Positions 14,990 to 27,092 of a DNA stretch of 64,000 bases are shown in pieces. Numbering within the stretch: the stretch's first letter is position 1; every line of letters starts with the position of its first letter. The DNA comes from Agelas oroides (lineage: Eukaryota; Porifera; Demospongiae; Agelasida; Agelasidae), in the NCBI GenBank assembly GCA_949130485.1, contig OX422196.1, positions 6,657,554-6,721,553 of the forward strand. The letters run 5' to 3'. Made by a program: the position numbers and the translations under genes. The notes below the pieces were generated by a model. The model was not told where the DNA came from, did not search any database, and saw only the letters and a list, made by a program, of their open reading frames with translations.

Positions 14990-17700
14990 TAGAAAGGGTT
15001 TACATTTTTCAACTCTTCATGCCCATAGCTTCATGATAATATGCACCTTGCATTAGTGCAACCTTTGTATCGAGATAGGAAGAGTGGCGAATGTACTCGA
15101 ATTGCCATTAACGGCACTGTACGGCGCAGCAAGGGACGGAGATATTGAGCGGCTCGTACAGCGTTGTGCGCCTTTTGCACCGAGGAAGAGTTTACATTTT
15201 TAAACTCTTCTTGCCCAAAACTTCTTGATAATATGCACCTTGCATTAGTGCAACCTTTGTACCGAGCTAGGAAGAGTCGCGAATGTACGCGAATTTCCAT
15301 TGACGGCACTGTACTGCGCATCAGGGGACGGAGATATAGAGCGGCACGTACAGCTTTTTGCGCCTTTTGCAACGAGAAAGGGTTTACATTTTTAAACTGT
15401 TCATGCCCATAGCTTCTTGATAATATGCACCTTGCATTAGTGCCACCTTTGTACCGAGCTAGGAAGAGTGGCGAATGTACGCGAATTTCCATTGACTGCA
15501 CTATACTGCGCAGCAGGGGACGGTGATATTGGCAGGCATCTACAGCTTTGTGGGCCTTTTGAACCGAGGTAGGTTTTAAATTTTTAAACTCTTCATGCCC
15601 ATAGCTTCTTGATAATATGCACCATGCATTAGTGCAACCTTTGTACCGAGCTATGAAGAGTGGCGAATGTACGCGAAATTCCATTGACTGCACCATACCG
15701 CGCAGCAGGAGACGGAGATATTGAGCGGCTCGTACAACTTTGTGCGCCTTTTGCACCGAGAAAGGGTTTATATTTTTAAACTCTTCATGCCAATAGCTTC
15801 TTGATAATATGTGCCTTGCATTAGTGCAACCTTTGTACCGAGCTAGGAAGGGTCGCGTATGTACGCGAATTTCCATTGACTGCACTATACTTCGCAGCTG
15901 AGGAAGGAGATATTGAGCGGCCCGTACTGCTTTGTGCGCCTTTTGCACCTAGAAAGGGTTTACATTTTTCAACTCTTCATGCCCATAGCTTCATGATAAT
16001 ATGCACCTTGCATTAGTGCAACCTTTGTACCGAGATAGGAAGAGTGGCGAATGCACTCGAATTGCCATTAACGGCACTGTACGGCGCAGCAGGGGACGGA
16101 GATATTGAGCGGCCCGTACAGCTTTGTGCGCCTTTTGCACCGAGGAAGAGTTCACATTTTTAAACTCTTCTTGCCCAAAACTTCTTGATAATATGCACCT
16201 TGCATTAGTGCAACCTTTGTACCGAGCTAGGAAGAGTCGCGAATGTACGCGAATTCCCATTGACGGCACTGTACTGCGCAGCAGGGGACGGAGATATTTA
16301 GCGGCACGTACAGCTTTGTGCGCCTTTTGCAACGAGAAAGGGTTTACATTTTTAAACTGTTCATGCCCATAGCTTCTTGATAATATGCACCTTGCATTAG
16401 TGCCACCTTTGTACCGAGCTAGGAAGAGTGGCGAATGTACGCGAATTTCCATTGACTGCACTATACCGCGCAGCAGGGGACGGTGATATTGGCAGGCCTC
16501 TACAGCTTTGTGGGCCTTTTGAACCGAGGTAGGTTTAAAATTTTTAAACTCTTCATGCCCATAGCTTCTTGATAATATGCACCATGCATTAGTGCAACCT
16601 TTGTACCGAGCTAGGAAGAGTGGCGAATGTACGCGAATTTCCATTGACTGCACTATACCGCGCAGCAGGGGACGGAGATATTGAGCGGCTCGTACAACTT
16701 TGTGCGCCTTTTGCACCGAGAAAGGGTTTATATTTTTAAACTCTTCATGCCCATAGCTTCTTGAAAATATGCACCTTGCATTAGTGCAACCTTTGTACCG
16801 AGCTATGAAGTATCGCGAATGTACGCGAATTTCCATTGACTGCACTATACCGCGCCGCAGGGGATGGAGATATTGAGCGGCCCGTACACATTTGTGCGCC
16901 TCTTGCACCGAGAAAGGGTTTACATTTTTAAACTCTTCATGCCCATAGCTTCTTGATAATATGCACCTTGCATTAGTGCAACCTTTGTACCGAGCTAGGA
17001 AGAGTCGCGAATGTACGCGAATTTCCATTGACGGCACTGTACTGCGCATCAGGGGACGGAGATATAGAGCGGCACGTACAGCTTTTTGCGCCTTTTGCAA
17101 CGAGAAAGGGTTTACATTTTTAAACTGTTCATGCCCATAGCTTCTTGATAATATGCACCTTGCATTAGTGCCACCTTTGTACCGAGCTAGGAAGAGTGGC
17201 GAATGTACGCGAATTTCCATTGACTGCACTATACAGCGCAGCAGGGAACGGTGATATTGGCAGGCATCTACAGCTTTGTGGGCCTTTTGAACCGAGGTAG
17301 GTTTTAAATTTTTAAACTCTTCATGCCCATAGCTTCTTGATAATATGCACCATGCATTAGTGCAACCTTTGTACCGAGCTATGAAGAGTGGCGAATGTAC
17401 GCGAAATTCCATTGACTGCACCATACCGCGCAGCAGGGGACGGAGATATTGAGCGGCTCGTACAACTTTGTGCGCCTTTTGCACCGAGAAAGGGTTTATA
17501 TTTTTAAACTCTTCATGCCAATAGCTTCTTGATAATATGTGCCTTGCATTAGTGCAACCTTTGTACCGAGCTAGTAAGGGTCGCGTATGTACGAGAATTT
17601 CCATTGACTGCACTATACTTCGCAGCTGAGGAAGGAGATATTGAGCGGCCCGTACTGCTTTGTGCGCCTTTTGCACCTAGAAAGGGTTTACATTTTTCAA
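14990..17700. repeat. Higher-order duplication of five satellite units (960 bp), partly a third time
   Basis: Segments around 14990-15950 recur about 960 bp (5 x 192) downstream: the variants TTGCCCAAAACTTCTTG (15209 and 16169), CGAGGAAGAGTTTACA/TTCACA and TTGTGCCACCTTTG recur in the same order. Parts recur again near 17040-17676 at an offset of 1728 bp (9 x 192) from the first copy, for example GCATCAGGGGACGGAGATAT near 15318 and 17046. The copies carry a few private differences, so this duplication is somewhat older than the six-unit one. Confidence 0.8.
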
Positions 17701-20700
17701 CTCTTCATGCCCATAGCTTCATGATAATATGCACCTTGCATTAGTGCAACCTTTGTACCGAGCTAGGAAGAGTCGCGAATGTACGCGAATTCCCATTGAC
17801 GGCACTGTACTGCGCAGCAGGGGACGTAGATATTGAGCGGCCAGTACAGCTTTGTGCGCCTATTGCACCGAGAAAGGGTTTACATTTTTAAACTCTTCAT
17901 GCCCATAGCTTCTTGATAATATGCACCTTGCATTAGTGCAAAATTTGTACCGAGCTAGGAAGAGTCGCGAATGTACGCGAATTTCCATTTACGGCACTGT
18001 ACTGCGCATCAGGGGACGTAGATATTGAGCGGCCAGTACAGCTTTGTGCGCCTTTTGCACCGAGAAAGAGTTTACATTTTTAAACTCGGCATGCCCATAG
18101 CTTCTTGATAATACGCACCTTGGATTTGTGCAACCTTTGTACCGAGCTAGGAAGGGTCGCGAATGTATGCGAAATTCCATTGACTGCACTATACTGCGCA
18201 ACAAGGGACGGAGATATTCGGCGGCCCGTACAGCTTTGTGCGCCTTTTGCACCGAGAAAGGGTTTACATTTTTAAACTCTTCATGCCCATAGCTTCACGA
18301 TAATACGCACCTTGCATTAGTGCAACCTTTGTACCGAGCTAGGAAGAGTCGTGAATGTACGCGAATTTCCATTGACGGCACTGTACTGCGCAGCAGTGGA
18401 CGGAGATATTGAGCGGCCCGTACAGCTTTGTGCGCCTATTGCACCGAGATAGGGTTTACATTTTTAAACTCTTCATGCCCATAGCTTCTCGATAATATGC
18501 ACCTTGCATTAGTGCAACCTTTGTACCGAGCTAGGAAGGGTCGCGAATGTACGCGAATTTCCATTGACTGAACTATACGGCGCAGCAGGGTACGGAGATA
18601 TTGAGCGGCCCGTACAGCTTTGTGCGCCTTTTGCACCGAGAAAGGGTTTCCATTTTTAAACTCTTCATGCCCATAGCTTCTTGATAATATGCACCTCGCA
18701 TTAGTGCAACCTTTGTACCGAGCTATGAAGACTCGTGAATGTACGCGAATTTCCATTCACGGCACTGTACTGCGCAACTGGCGACGGAGGAATTGAGCGG
18801 CCCGTACAGCTTTGTGCGCCTTTTGCACCGAGAAAGAGTTTAGATTTTTAAACTCGGCATGCCCATAGCTTCTTGATAATATGCACCTTGGATTTGTGCA
18901 ACCTCTGTACCGAGCTAGGAAGAGTGGCGAATGCACGCGTATTTCCAATAACTGCACTATATCGAGCAGCAGAGTACGGTGATATTGGCAGGCCCGTACA
19001 GCTTTGTGGGCCATTTGCACCGAGATAGGGTTTACATTTTTCATCTCTTCATGCCCATAGCTTCTTGATAATATGCACCTTGCATTAGTGCAACCTTAGT
19101 ACCGAGCTAGGAAGAGTCGCGAATGTACACGAATTTCCATTGACTGAACTATACAGCGCAGCAGGGTGCGGACATATTGAGCGGCCCGTACAGCTTTGTG
19201 CGCCTTTTGCACCGGGAAAGGGTTTCCATTTTTAAACTCTTCATGCCCATAGCTTCTTGATAATATGCACTTTGCATTAGTGCAACCATTGTACCGAGCT
19301 AGGAAGACTCGTGAATGTACGCGAATTTCCATTCACGGCACTGTACTGCGCAGCAGGGGAGGGAGGAATTGAGTGGCCCGTACAGCTTTGTGCGCCTTTT
19401 GCACCGAGAAAGGGTTTACATTTTTAAACTCTGCATGCCCATAGCTTCTTGATAATAAGCACCTTGTATTTGTGCAACCTTTGTTCCGACCTAGGAAGGG
19501 TCGCGAATGTATGCGAATTTCGATTGACTGCACTATACTGCGCAGCAAGGGACGGAGATATTCGGCTGCCCGTACAGCTTTGTGCGCCTTTTGCACCGAG
19601 AAAGGGTTTCCATTTTTATACTCTTCATGCCCATAACTTCTTGATAATATGCACCTTGCATTAGTGCAACCTTTGTACCGAGCTAGCAAGAGTGGCGAAT
19701 GTACGCGAATTTGCATTGACTGCACTATACCGCGCAGCAGTGGACGGTGATATTGGCAGGCCCGTATAGCTTTGTGGGCCTTTTGCACCGAGATAGGGTT
19801 TACATTTTTAAACTCTTCATGCTAATAGCTTCTTGATAATATGCGTCTTGCATTAGTGCAACCTTTGTACCGAGCTAGGAAGAGTCGCGAATGCACGCGA
19901 ATTTCCATTGGCTGCACTGTACTGCACAGCAGTGGACGGAGATATTTAGCGGCCCGTACAGCTTTGTGCGCCTTTCGCACCGAGATAGGGTTTACATTTT
20001 TAAGCTCTTCATGCCTATAGCTTCATGACAATATGCACCTTGCATTAGTGCAACCTTTGTACAGAGCTAGGAAGCGTGGCGAATGTACGCGAATTTCCAC
20101 TGACTGCACTATACCGCGCAGCAGGGGACGATGATATTGGCAGGCTCGTACAGCTTTGTGAGCCATTTGCAACGAGAAAGGGTTTACATTTTTAAACTCT
20201 TCATGCCCATAGCTTCTCGATAATAAGCACCTTCCATTAGTGCAACCTTTGCACCGAGCTAGGAAAGGTCGCGAATGTACGCGAATTTCCATTCACTGAA
20301 CTATACGGCGCAGCAGGGTACGGAGATATTGAGTGGCCCGTACAGCTTTGTGCGCCTTTTGCACCGAGAAAGGGTTTCCATTTTTAAACCCCTCATGCCC
20401 ATATCTTCTTGATAATATGCACCTCGCATTAGTTCAACCTTTGTACCGAGCTAGGAAGACTCGTGAATGTACGCGAATTTCCATTCACGGCACTGTAATG
20501 CGCAGCTGGGGAAGGAGGAATTGAGCGGCCCGTACAGCTTTGTGCGCCTTTTGCACCGAGAAAGAGTTTACATTTTTAAACTCGGCATGCCCATAGATTC
20601 TTGATATTATGCACCTTGGATTTGTGCAACCTTTGTACCGAGCTAGGAAGGGTCGCGAATGTATGCGAATTTCCATTGACTGCACTATACTGCGCAGCAA

Positions 20701-22761
20701 GGGACGGAGATATTCGGCGGCCCGTACAGCTTTGTGCGCCTTTTGCACCGAGAAAGGGTTTACATTTTTAAACTCTTCATGCCCATAGCTTCATGATAAT
20801 ATGCACCTTGCATTAGTGCAACCTTTGTTACTAGCTAGGAAGAGTGGCGAATGTACGCGAATTTCCGTTGACTGCACTATACCGCGCAGCAGGGGACGGT
20901 GATATTGGCAGGCCTGTACAGCTTTGTGCGCCTTTTGCACCGAGAAAGGGTTTACATTTTTAAACTCTTCATGCCCATAGCTTCTTGATATTATGCACAT
21001 TGCATTAGTGCAACCTTTGTTCCGAGCTAGGAAGAGTCGCGAATGTACGCGAATTTCCATTGACAGCACTGCACTGCGCAGCAGGGGACGGAGATATTTA
21101 GCGGCCCGTACAGCTTTGTGTGCCTTTTGCACTGAGAAAGGGTTTACATTTTTAAACTCTTCATGCCCATAGCTTCTTGATAATATGCACTTTGCATTAG
21201 TGCAACCTTTGTACCGAGCTAGGAAGAGTCGCGAATGTACGCGAATTTCCATTGACGGCACTGTACTGCGCAGCAGGGGACGGAGATATTCAGCGCCCCG
21301 TACAGCTTTGTGCACCTTTTGCAACGAGATAGGGTTTACATTTTTAAACTCTTCATGCCCATAGCTTCTTGATAATATGCACCTTGCATTAGTGCAACCG
21401 TTGTACCGAGCTAGGAAGGTTCGCGTATGTACGCGAATTTCCATTGACTGCACTATACTGCGCAGCAAGGGACGGAGATATTGAGCGGCCCGTACAGCTT
21501 GTACGCCTTTTGCACAGAGAAAGGTTTTACATTTTTAAACTCTTCATGCCCATAGCTTCTGGATAATATGCACCTTGCATTAGTGCAACCTTTGTACCGA
21601 GCTAGGAAGGGTCGCGAATGTACGCGAATTTCCATTGACTGCACTATACTGCGCAGCAGGGACGGTGATATTGGCAGGCCTGTACAGCTTTGTGGGCCCC
21701 TTGCACCGTGATAGGTTTTACATTTTTAAACTCTTCATGCCCATAGCTTCTTGATAATATGCACCTTGCATTAGTGCAACCTTTGTACCGAGCTAGGAAG
21801 AGTCGCGAATGTACGCGAATTTCCATTGACGGCACAGTACTGCGCATCAGGGGACAGATATATTGAGCGGCCGGTACAGCTTTGTGCGCCTTTTGCACCG
21901 AGAAACGGTTTACATTTTTAAACTCTTCAAGCCCATCGCTTCTTGATAATATGCACCTTGCATTAGTGCAACCTTTGTACCGAGCTATGAAGAGTCGCGA
22001 ATGTACGCGAATTTCCATGGACGGCACTATACTGCGCAGCAGGGGACGGAGATATTGAGCGCCCCGTACAGCGTTGTGCGCCTTTTGCACCGAGAAAGGG
22101 TTTACATTTTTAAACTCTTCATGCCCATAGCTTCTTGATAATATGCACCTTGCATTAGTGCAACCTTTGTACCGAGCTAGGAAGAGTCGCGAATGTACGC
22201 GAATTTCCATTGACTGCACTACACTGCGCCGCAGGGGTGGGTGATATTTGCAGGCCCGTACAGCTTTATACGCCTTTTGCACCGTGATAGGGTTTACATT
22301 TTTAAACTCTTCATGCCCATAGCTTCTTGATAATATGCACCCTGCTTTAGTGCAAACTTTGTACCGAACTATGAAGAGTCGCGAATGAACGCGAATTTCC
22401 ATTGACTGCACTATACTGCGCATCAGGGGACGGAGATTTTGGGTGGCCCGTACAGCTTTGTGGGCCTTTTGCACCGAGATACGGTTTACATTTTTAAACT
22501 CTTCATGCCCATAGCTTCTTGATAATATGCACCTTGCATTAGTGCAACCTTTGTACCGAGTTAGGAAGACTGGCTTACGTACGCGAATTTCCATTAACGG
22601 CACTCTATGCGCTGCCGGGGACGGAGATGTTGGGCGGCCCGTACAGCTTTGTGCATCTATTGCACCGAGATAGGGTTTACATTTTGAAACTCTTCATGTC
22701 AATAGCTTCTTGATAATATGCACCTTGCATTAGTGCAACCTTTGTACCGAGCTAGGAAGAG

Positions 22762-25700
22762 TCACGCATGTACGCGAATTTCCACTGACGGCCCTATACT
22801 GCGCAGCAGGGGACGTAGATATTGGGCGGCCCGTACAGCTTTGCGCGCCTTTTGTACCGAGAAAGGGTTTACATTTTTAAACTCTTCATGCCCATAGCTT
22901 CTTGATAATATGCACCTTGCATTAGTGCAACCTTTGTACCGAGCTAGGAACAATCGCGAATGTACGCGAATTGCCATTGACTGCACTACACTGCGCCGCA
23001 GGGGACGGTGATATTTGCAGGCCCGTACAGCTTTATGCGCCTTTTGCACCGTGATAGGGTTTACATTTTTAAACTCTTCATGCCCATAGCTTCTTGATAA
23101 TATGCACCTTGCATTAGTGCAACCTTTGCTCCGAGCTAGGAAGAGTCGCGAATGTACGCGAATTTCCATTGACTGCACTACACTGCGCGGTTGGGGACAG
23201 TGATATTGGAAGGCCCGCACCGATTTGTGCGCCTTTTGCACCGAGAAAGGGTTTACATTTTCAAACTCTTCATGCCCACAGATTCTTGATAATATGCACC
23301 TTGCATTAGTGCAACCTCCGTACCGAGCTAGGAAGAGTCGCGAATGTACGCGAATTCCCATTGACTGCACTATACTGCGCCGTAGGGGATGGTGATATTG
23401 GCAGGCCCGTACAGCTTTGTGCGCCTTTTGCACCGAGAAAGGGTTTACATTTATAGACTCTTCATGCCCATAGCTTCTTGATAATATGCACCTTGCATTA
23501 GTGCAACCTTTGTACCGAGCAAGGAAGAGTCGCGAATGTACGCGAATTTCCATTGACGGCACTCTACTGCGCGGCAGTGGATGGAGATATTGGCAGGCCC
23601 GTACAGCTTTGTGCGACTTTTGCACCGAGAAAGGGTTTACATTTTTAAACTCTTCATGCCCATAGCTTCTTGATAATATGCATCTTGCATTAGTGCAACC
23701 TTTGTACCGAGCTAGGAAGAGTCGCCAATGTAAGCGAATTTCCATTGACTGCACTATACTGCGCGGCAGGGGACGGTGATATTGGCAGGCCCGCACCGAT
23801 TTATGCGCCTTTTGCACCGAGAAAGGGTTTACATTTTTAAACTCTTCATGCCCATAGCTTCTTGATAATTTGCACCTTGCATTAGTGCAACATTTGGACC
23901 GAGCTAGGAAGAGTCGCGAATGTACGCGAATTTCCATTGACGGCACTATACTGCGCCGCAGGGGACGGTGATATTGGCAGGCCCGTACAGCTTTGTGCGC
24001 CTTTTGCACCGAGAAAGGGTTTACAGTTTTACACTCTTCATGCCCATAGCTTCTTGATAATTTGCACCTTGCATTAGTGCAACAATTGGACCGAGCTAGG
24101 AAGAGTCGCGAATGTACGCGACTTTCCATTGACTGCACTATACTGCGCCGCAGGGGACGGTGATATTGGCAGGCCCGCACCGATTTGTGCGCCTTTTGCA
24201 CCGAGAAAGGATTTACATTTTTAAACTCTTCATGCCCATAGCTTCTTGATAATATGCACCTTGCATTAGTGCAACATTTGGACCGAGCTAGGAAGAGTCG
24301 CGAATGTACGCGAATTTCCATTGACTGCACTATACTGCGCCGCAGGGGACGGTGATATTGGCAGGCCCGTACAGCTTTGTGCGCCTTTTGCACCGAGAAA
24401 GGGTTTACATTTTCAAACTCTTCATGCCCACAGATTCTTGATAATATGCACCTTGCATTAGTGCAACCTCCGTACCGAGCTAGGAAGAGTCGCGAATGTA
24501 CGCGAATTCCCATTGACTGCACTATACTGCGCCGTAGGGGATGGTGATATTGGCAGGCCCGTACAGCTTTGTGCGCCTTTTGCACCGAGAAAGGGTTTAC
24601 ATTTATAGACTCTTCATGCCCATAGCTTCTTGATAATATGCACCTTGCATTAGTGCAACCTTTGTACCGAGCAAGGAAGAGTCGCGAATGTACGCGAATT
24701 TCCATTGACGGCACTCTACTGCGCGGCAGTGGATGGAGATATTGGCAGGCCCGTACAGCTTTGTGCGACTTTTGCACCGAGAAAGGGTTTACATTTTTAA
24801 ACTCTTCATGCCCATAGCTTCTTGATAATATGCATCTTGCATTAGTGCAACCTTTGTACCGAGCTAGGAAGAGTCGCCAATGTAAGCGAATTTCCATTGA
24901 CTGCACTATACTGCGCGGCAGGGGACGGTGATATTGGCAGGCCCGCACCGATTTATGCGCCTTTTGCACCGAGAAAGGGTTTACATTTTTAAACTCTTCA
25001 TGCCCATAGCTTCTTGATAATTTGCACCTTGCATTAGTGCAACATTTGGACCGAGCTAGGAAGAGTCGCGAATGTACGCGAATTTCCATTGACGGCACTA
25101 TACTGCGCCGCAGGGGACGGTGATATTGGCAGGCCCGTACAGCTTTGTGCGCCTTTTGCACCGAGAAAGGGTTTACAGTTTTACACTCTTCATGCCCATA
25201 GCTTCTTGATAATTTGCACCTTGCATTAGTGCAACAATTGGACCGAGCTAGGAAGAGTCGCGAATGTACGCGACTTTCCATTGACTGCACTATACTGCGC
25301 CGCAGGGGACGGTGATATTGGCAGGCCCGCACCGATTTGTGCGCCTTTTGCACCGAGAAAGGATTTACATTTTTAAACTCTTCATGCCCATAGCTTCTTG
25401 ATAATATGCACCTTGCATTAGTGCAACATTTGGACCGAGCTAGGAAGAGTCGCGAATGTACGCGAATTTCCATTGACTGCACTATACTGCGCCGCAGGGG
25501 ACGGTGATATTGGCAGGCCCGTACAGCTTTGTGCGCCTTTTGCACCGAGAAAGGGTTTACAGTTTTACACTCTTCATGCCCATAGCTTCTTGATAATTTG
25601 CACCTTGCATTAGTGCAACATTTGGACCGAGCTAGGAAGAGTCGCGAATGTACGCGAATTTCCATTGACGGCACTATACTGCGCCGCAGGGGACGGTGAT

Positions 25701-26058
25701 ATTGGCAGGTCCGTACAGCTTTGTGCGCATTTTGCACCGAGAAAGGGTTTACAGTTTTACACTCTTCATGCCCATAGCTTCTTGATAATTTGCACCTTGC
25801 ATTAGTGCAACATTTGGACCGAGCTAGGAAGAGTCGCGAATGTACGCGAATTTCCATTGACGGCACTATACTGCGCCGCAGGGGACGGTGATATTGGCAG
25901 GCCCGTACAGCTTTGTGCGCCTTTTGCACCGAAAAAGGGTTTACATTTTTAAACTCTTCAAGCCCATAGCTTCTTGATAATATGTACCTTGCATTAGTGC
26001 AAACTTTGTACCGAGCTAGAAAGAGTCGCGAATGTACGCGAATTTCCACTGACTGCAC
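22762..26058 (-). other. Long open frame inside the satellite (1098 codons), probably not a gene
   Basis: Because the unit is 192 bp (64 codons) and one minus-strand frame has no stop, the frame stays open across about 17 units. Each unit would encode a 64-residue peptide beginning near MEIRVHSRLF and holding GCTNARC, SYGHEEFKNV and QKAHKAVRAC segments, rich in Arg, Lys, His and Cys. Shorter open frames of the same kind (60-561 codons) occur all along the array and end at scattered point mutations or indels. I recognise no protein family, see no splice signals, promoter or signal peptide, and unit-to-unit substitutions often change the amino acid. The openness is most simply a by-product of repeat length and composition; a translated repeat protein cannot be excluded. 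Confidence 0.35.
23225..25528. repeat. Higher-order duplication of six satellite units (2 x 1152 bp)
   Basis: The block 23225-24376 is repeated at 24377-25528 with an offset of exactly 1152 bp (6 x 192). Private variants recur at the same offset: CACAGATTCTTG (23277 and 24429), CAACCTCCGTACC, TGTGCGACTTTTG, CAACAATTGGACC and the GCGACTTTCC variant. Units inside one block differ clearly from each other while the two blocks look the same, so the duplication is recent. This is the usual structure of satellite higher-order repeats formed by unequal exchange. Confidence 0.9.
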
Positions 26059-26086
26059 AATACTGCGCCTCAGGGAACGGTGATTT

Positions 26087-26742
26087 CACAAACGGAGGGT
26101 TTGCGTTTTTGGCCTCCCCATTCCCACAGATTCTTGCTCATATGTAGTTTGCATTAGTGCAACTATTGTTCTGTGGTAGGGTGTGCCGGAAATTTGCGCG
26201 AATTTCCATTGGCGGCATTATACGGCGATGGTGGAGACGGGACAATTTGCATGCTCGTACAGCTTTGTGCTTTGATTGCACAAACGGAGGGTTTGCGTTT
26301 TTGGCCTCCCCATTCCCACAGCTTCTTGCTAATGCGTAGTTTGCACTATTGTTCTGGGGTAGGGTGTGCCGGAAATTTGCGCGAATTTCCATTGCAGGCA
26401 TTATACGGCGATGGTGGAGGTGGAACAATTTGCACGCTCGTACAGCTTTATGCTTTGATTGCACAAACGGAGGGTTTGCGTTTTTGGCCTCCCCATTCCC
26501 ACAGTTTCTTGCTCATATGTAGTTTGCATTAGTGCAACTATTGTTCTGGGGTAGGTTTTTCCGGGTTTGCGCGAATTTCCATTGCCGGCATTATACGGCG
26601 AAGGTGGAGGCGGAACAATTTGCAAGCTCATACCGCTTTGTGCGTTGATTGCACAAACGGAGGGTTTGCGTTTTTAGCCTCCCCATTCCCACAGCTTCTT
26701 GCTCATATGTAGTTTGCATTAGTGCAACTATTGTTCTTTTTG
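26087..26742. repeat. Diverged satellite family B (about 3.5 units)
   Basis: Family A stops abruptly and is replaced by related units starting CACAAACGGAGG at 26087, 26279, 26462 and 26652 (spacing 192, 183, 190). The order of blocks is the same as in family A (GGGTTTGCGTTTTTGG, TTCTTGCTCATATG, TTTGCATTAGTGCAAC, GCGCGAATTTCCATTG, CTCGTACAGCTTTGTGC), but the spacer sequences differ strongly, including GGAGGCGGAACAATTTGC. The last unit is cut after TATTGTTCT and joined to family C. No gene was seen. Confidence 0.9.
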
Positions 26743-27092
26743 CACAAACTCAGGGTTTGCATTTTTGAACTCTCCATATCCTGAACTTCTTGTCACTTGC
26801 ATTAGTGCAACAACTGTTCCGAGCTTGGTTTAACTGTCAATTTACGTGAACTTCGAATCCAAGGACTGCATTATGCGCCGTTGCAGGGGGCGGATTAATT
26901 CGCAGGCTCGTACCGCTTTGTTCGCTTATTTCACAAACTCAGGGTTTGCATTTTTAAACTCTCCATACCCTGAACTTCTTGTTGATATGCCACTTGCATT
27001 AGTGCAACGATTGCTCCGAGCTAGGTTTAGCCGTCAATTTGCGTGAATTTCCAATGACGGCTTTAAGCGCAGTTGCAGGAGGCGGATTAATT
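26743..27092. repeat. Diverged satellite family C, left block (about 2 units)
   Basis: Two units begin CACAAACTCAGGG at 26743 and 26932. They keep the satellite landmarks CTTGCATTAGTGCAAC, CGAGCTAGGTTTAGCCGTCA and GTGAATTTCCAATGACGG, but are clearly distinct from both A and B. The block ends in GGCGGATTAATTC, after which the GTCTCAT minisatellite starts. Confidence 0.88.

Larger units (their letters stand above)
1..26086. repeat. 192-bp satellite array, family A (about 136 tandem units)
   Basis: Tandem head-to-tail units fill the whole stretch and continue beyond the left edge. The period was measured by hand from recurring landmarks: the GCACCGAG landmark lies at 27, 218 and 410, and GCGCCG in the right part is exactly 192 apart. 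Most units are 190-192 bp with small indels. Each unit contains, in order, a GGGTTTACATTT block, TTCATGCCCATAGCTTCTTG, TTGCATTAGTGCAA, ACCGAGCTAGGAAGAGT, a GCGAATTTCCATTGAC block and a CCGTACAGCTTTGTGC block. The left two thirds is heterogeneous; 22700-26086 is more uniform and contains near-identical higher-order copies. The length is close to a nucleosome repeat, which is typical of centromeric or pericentromeric satellites; the chromosomal location is inference. No transposon ends or genes were seen inside it. Confidence 0.98.

Noticed and set aside
1..22600. Dozens of minus-strand open frames of 60-561 codons across the satellite as separate genes
   Set aside because: All are the same 64-codon frame of one satellite unit, interrupted by mutations; no gene signals.
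1..26086. CRISPR array
   Set aside because: The repeats are 192 bp, contiguous, without unique spacers, and the context is eukaryotic.
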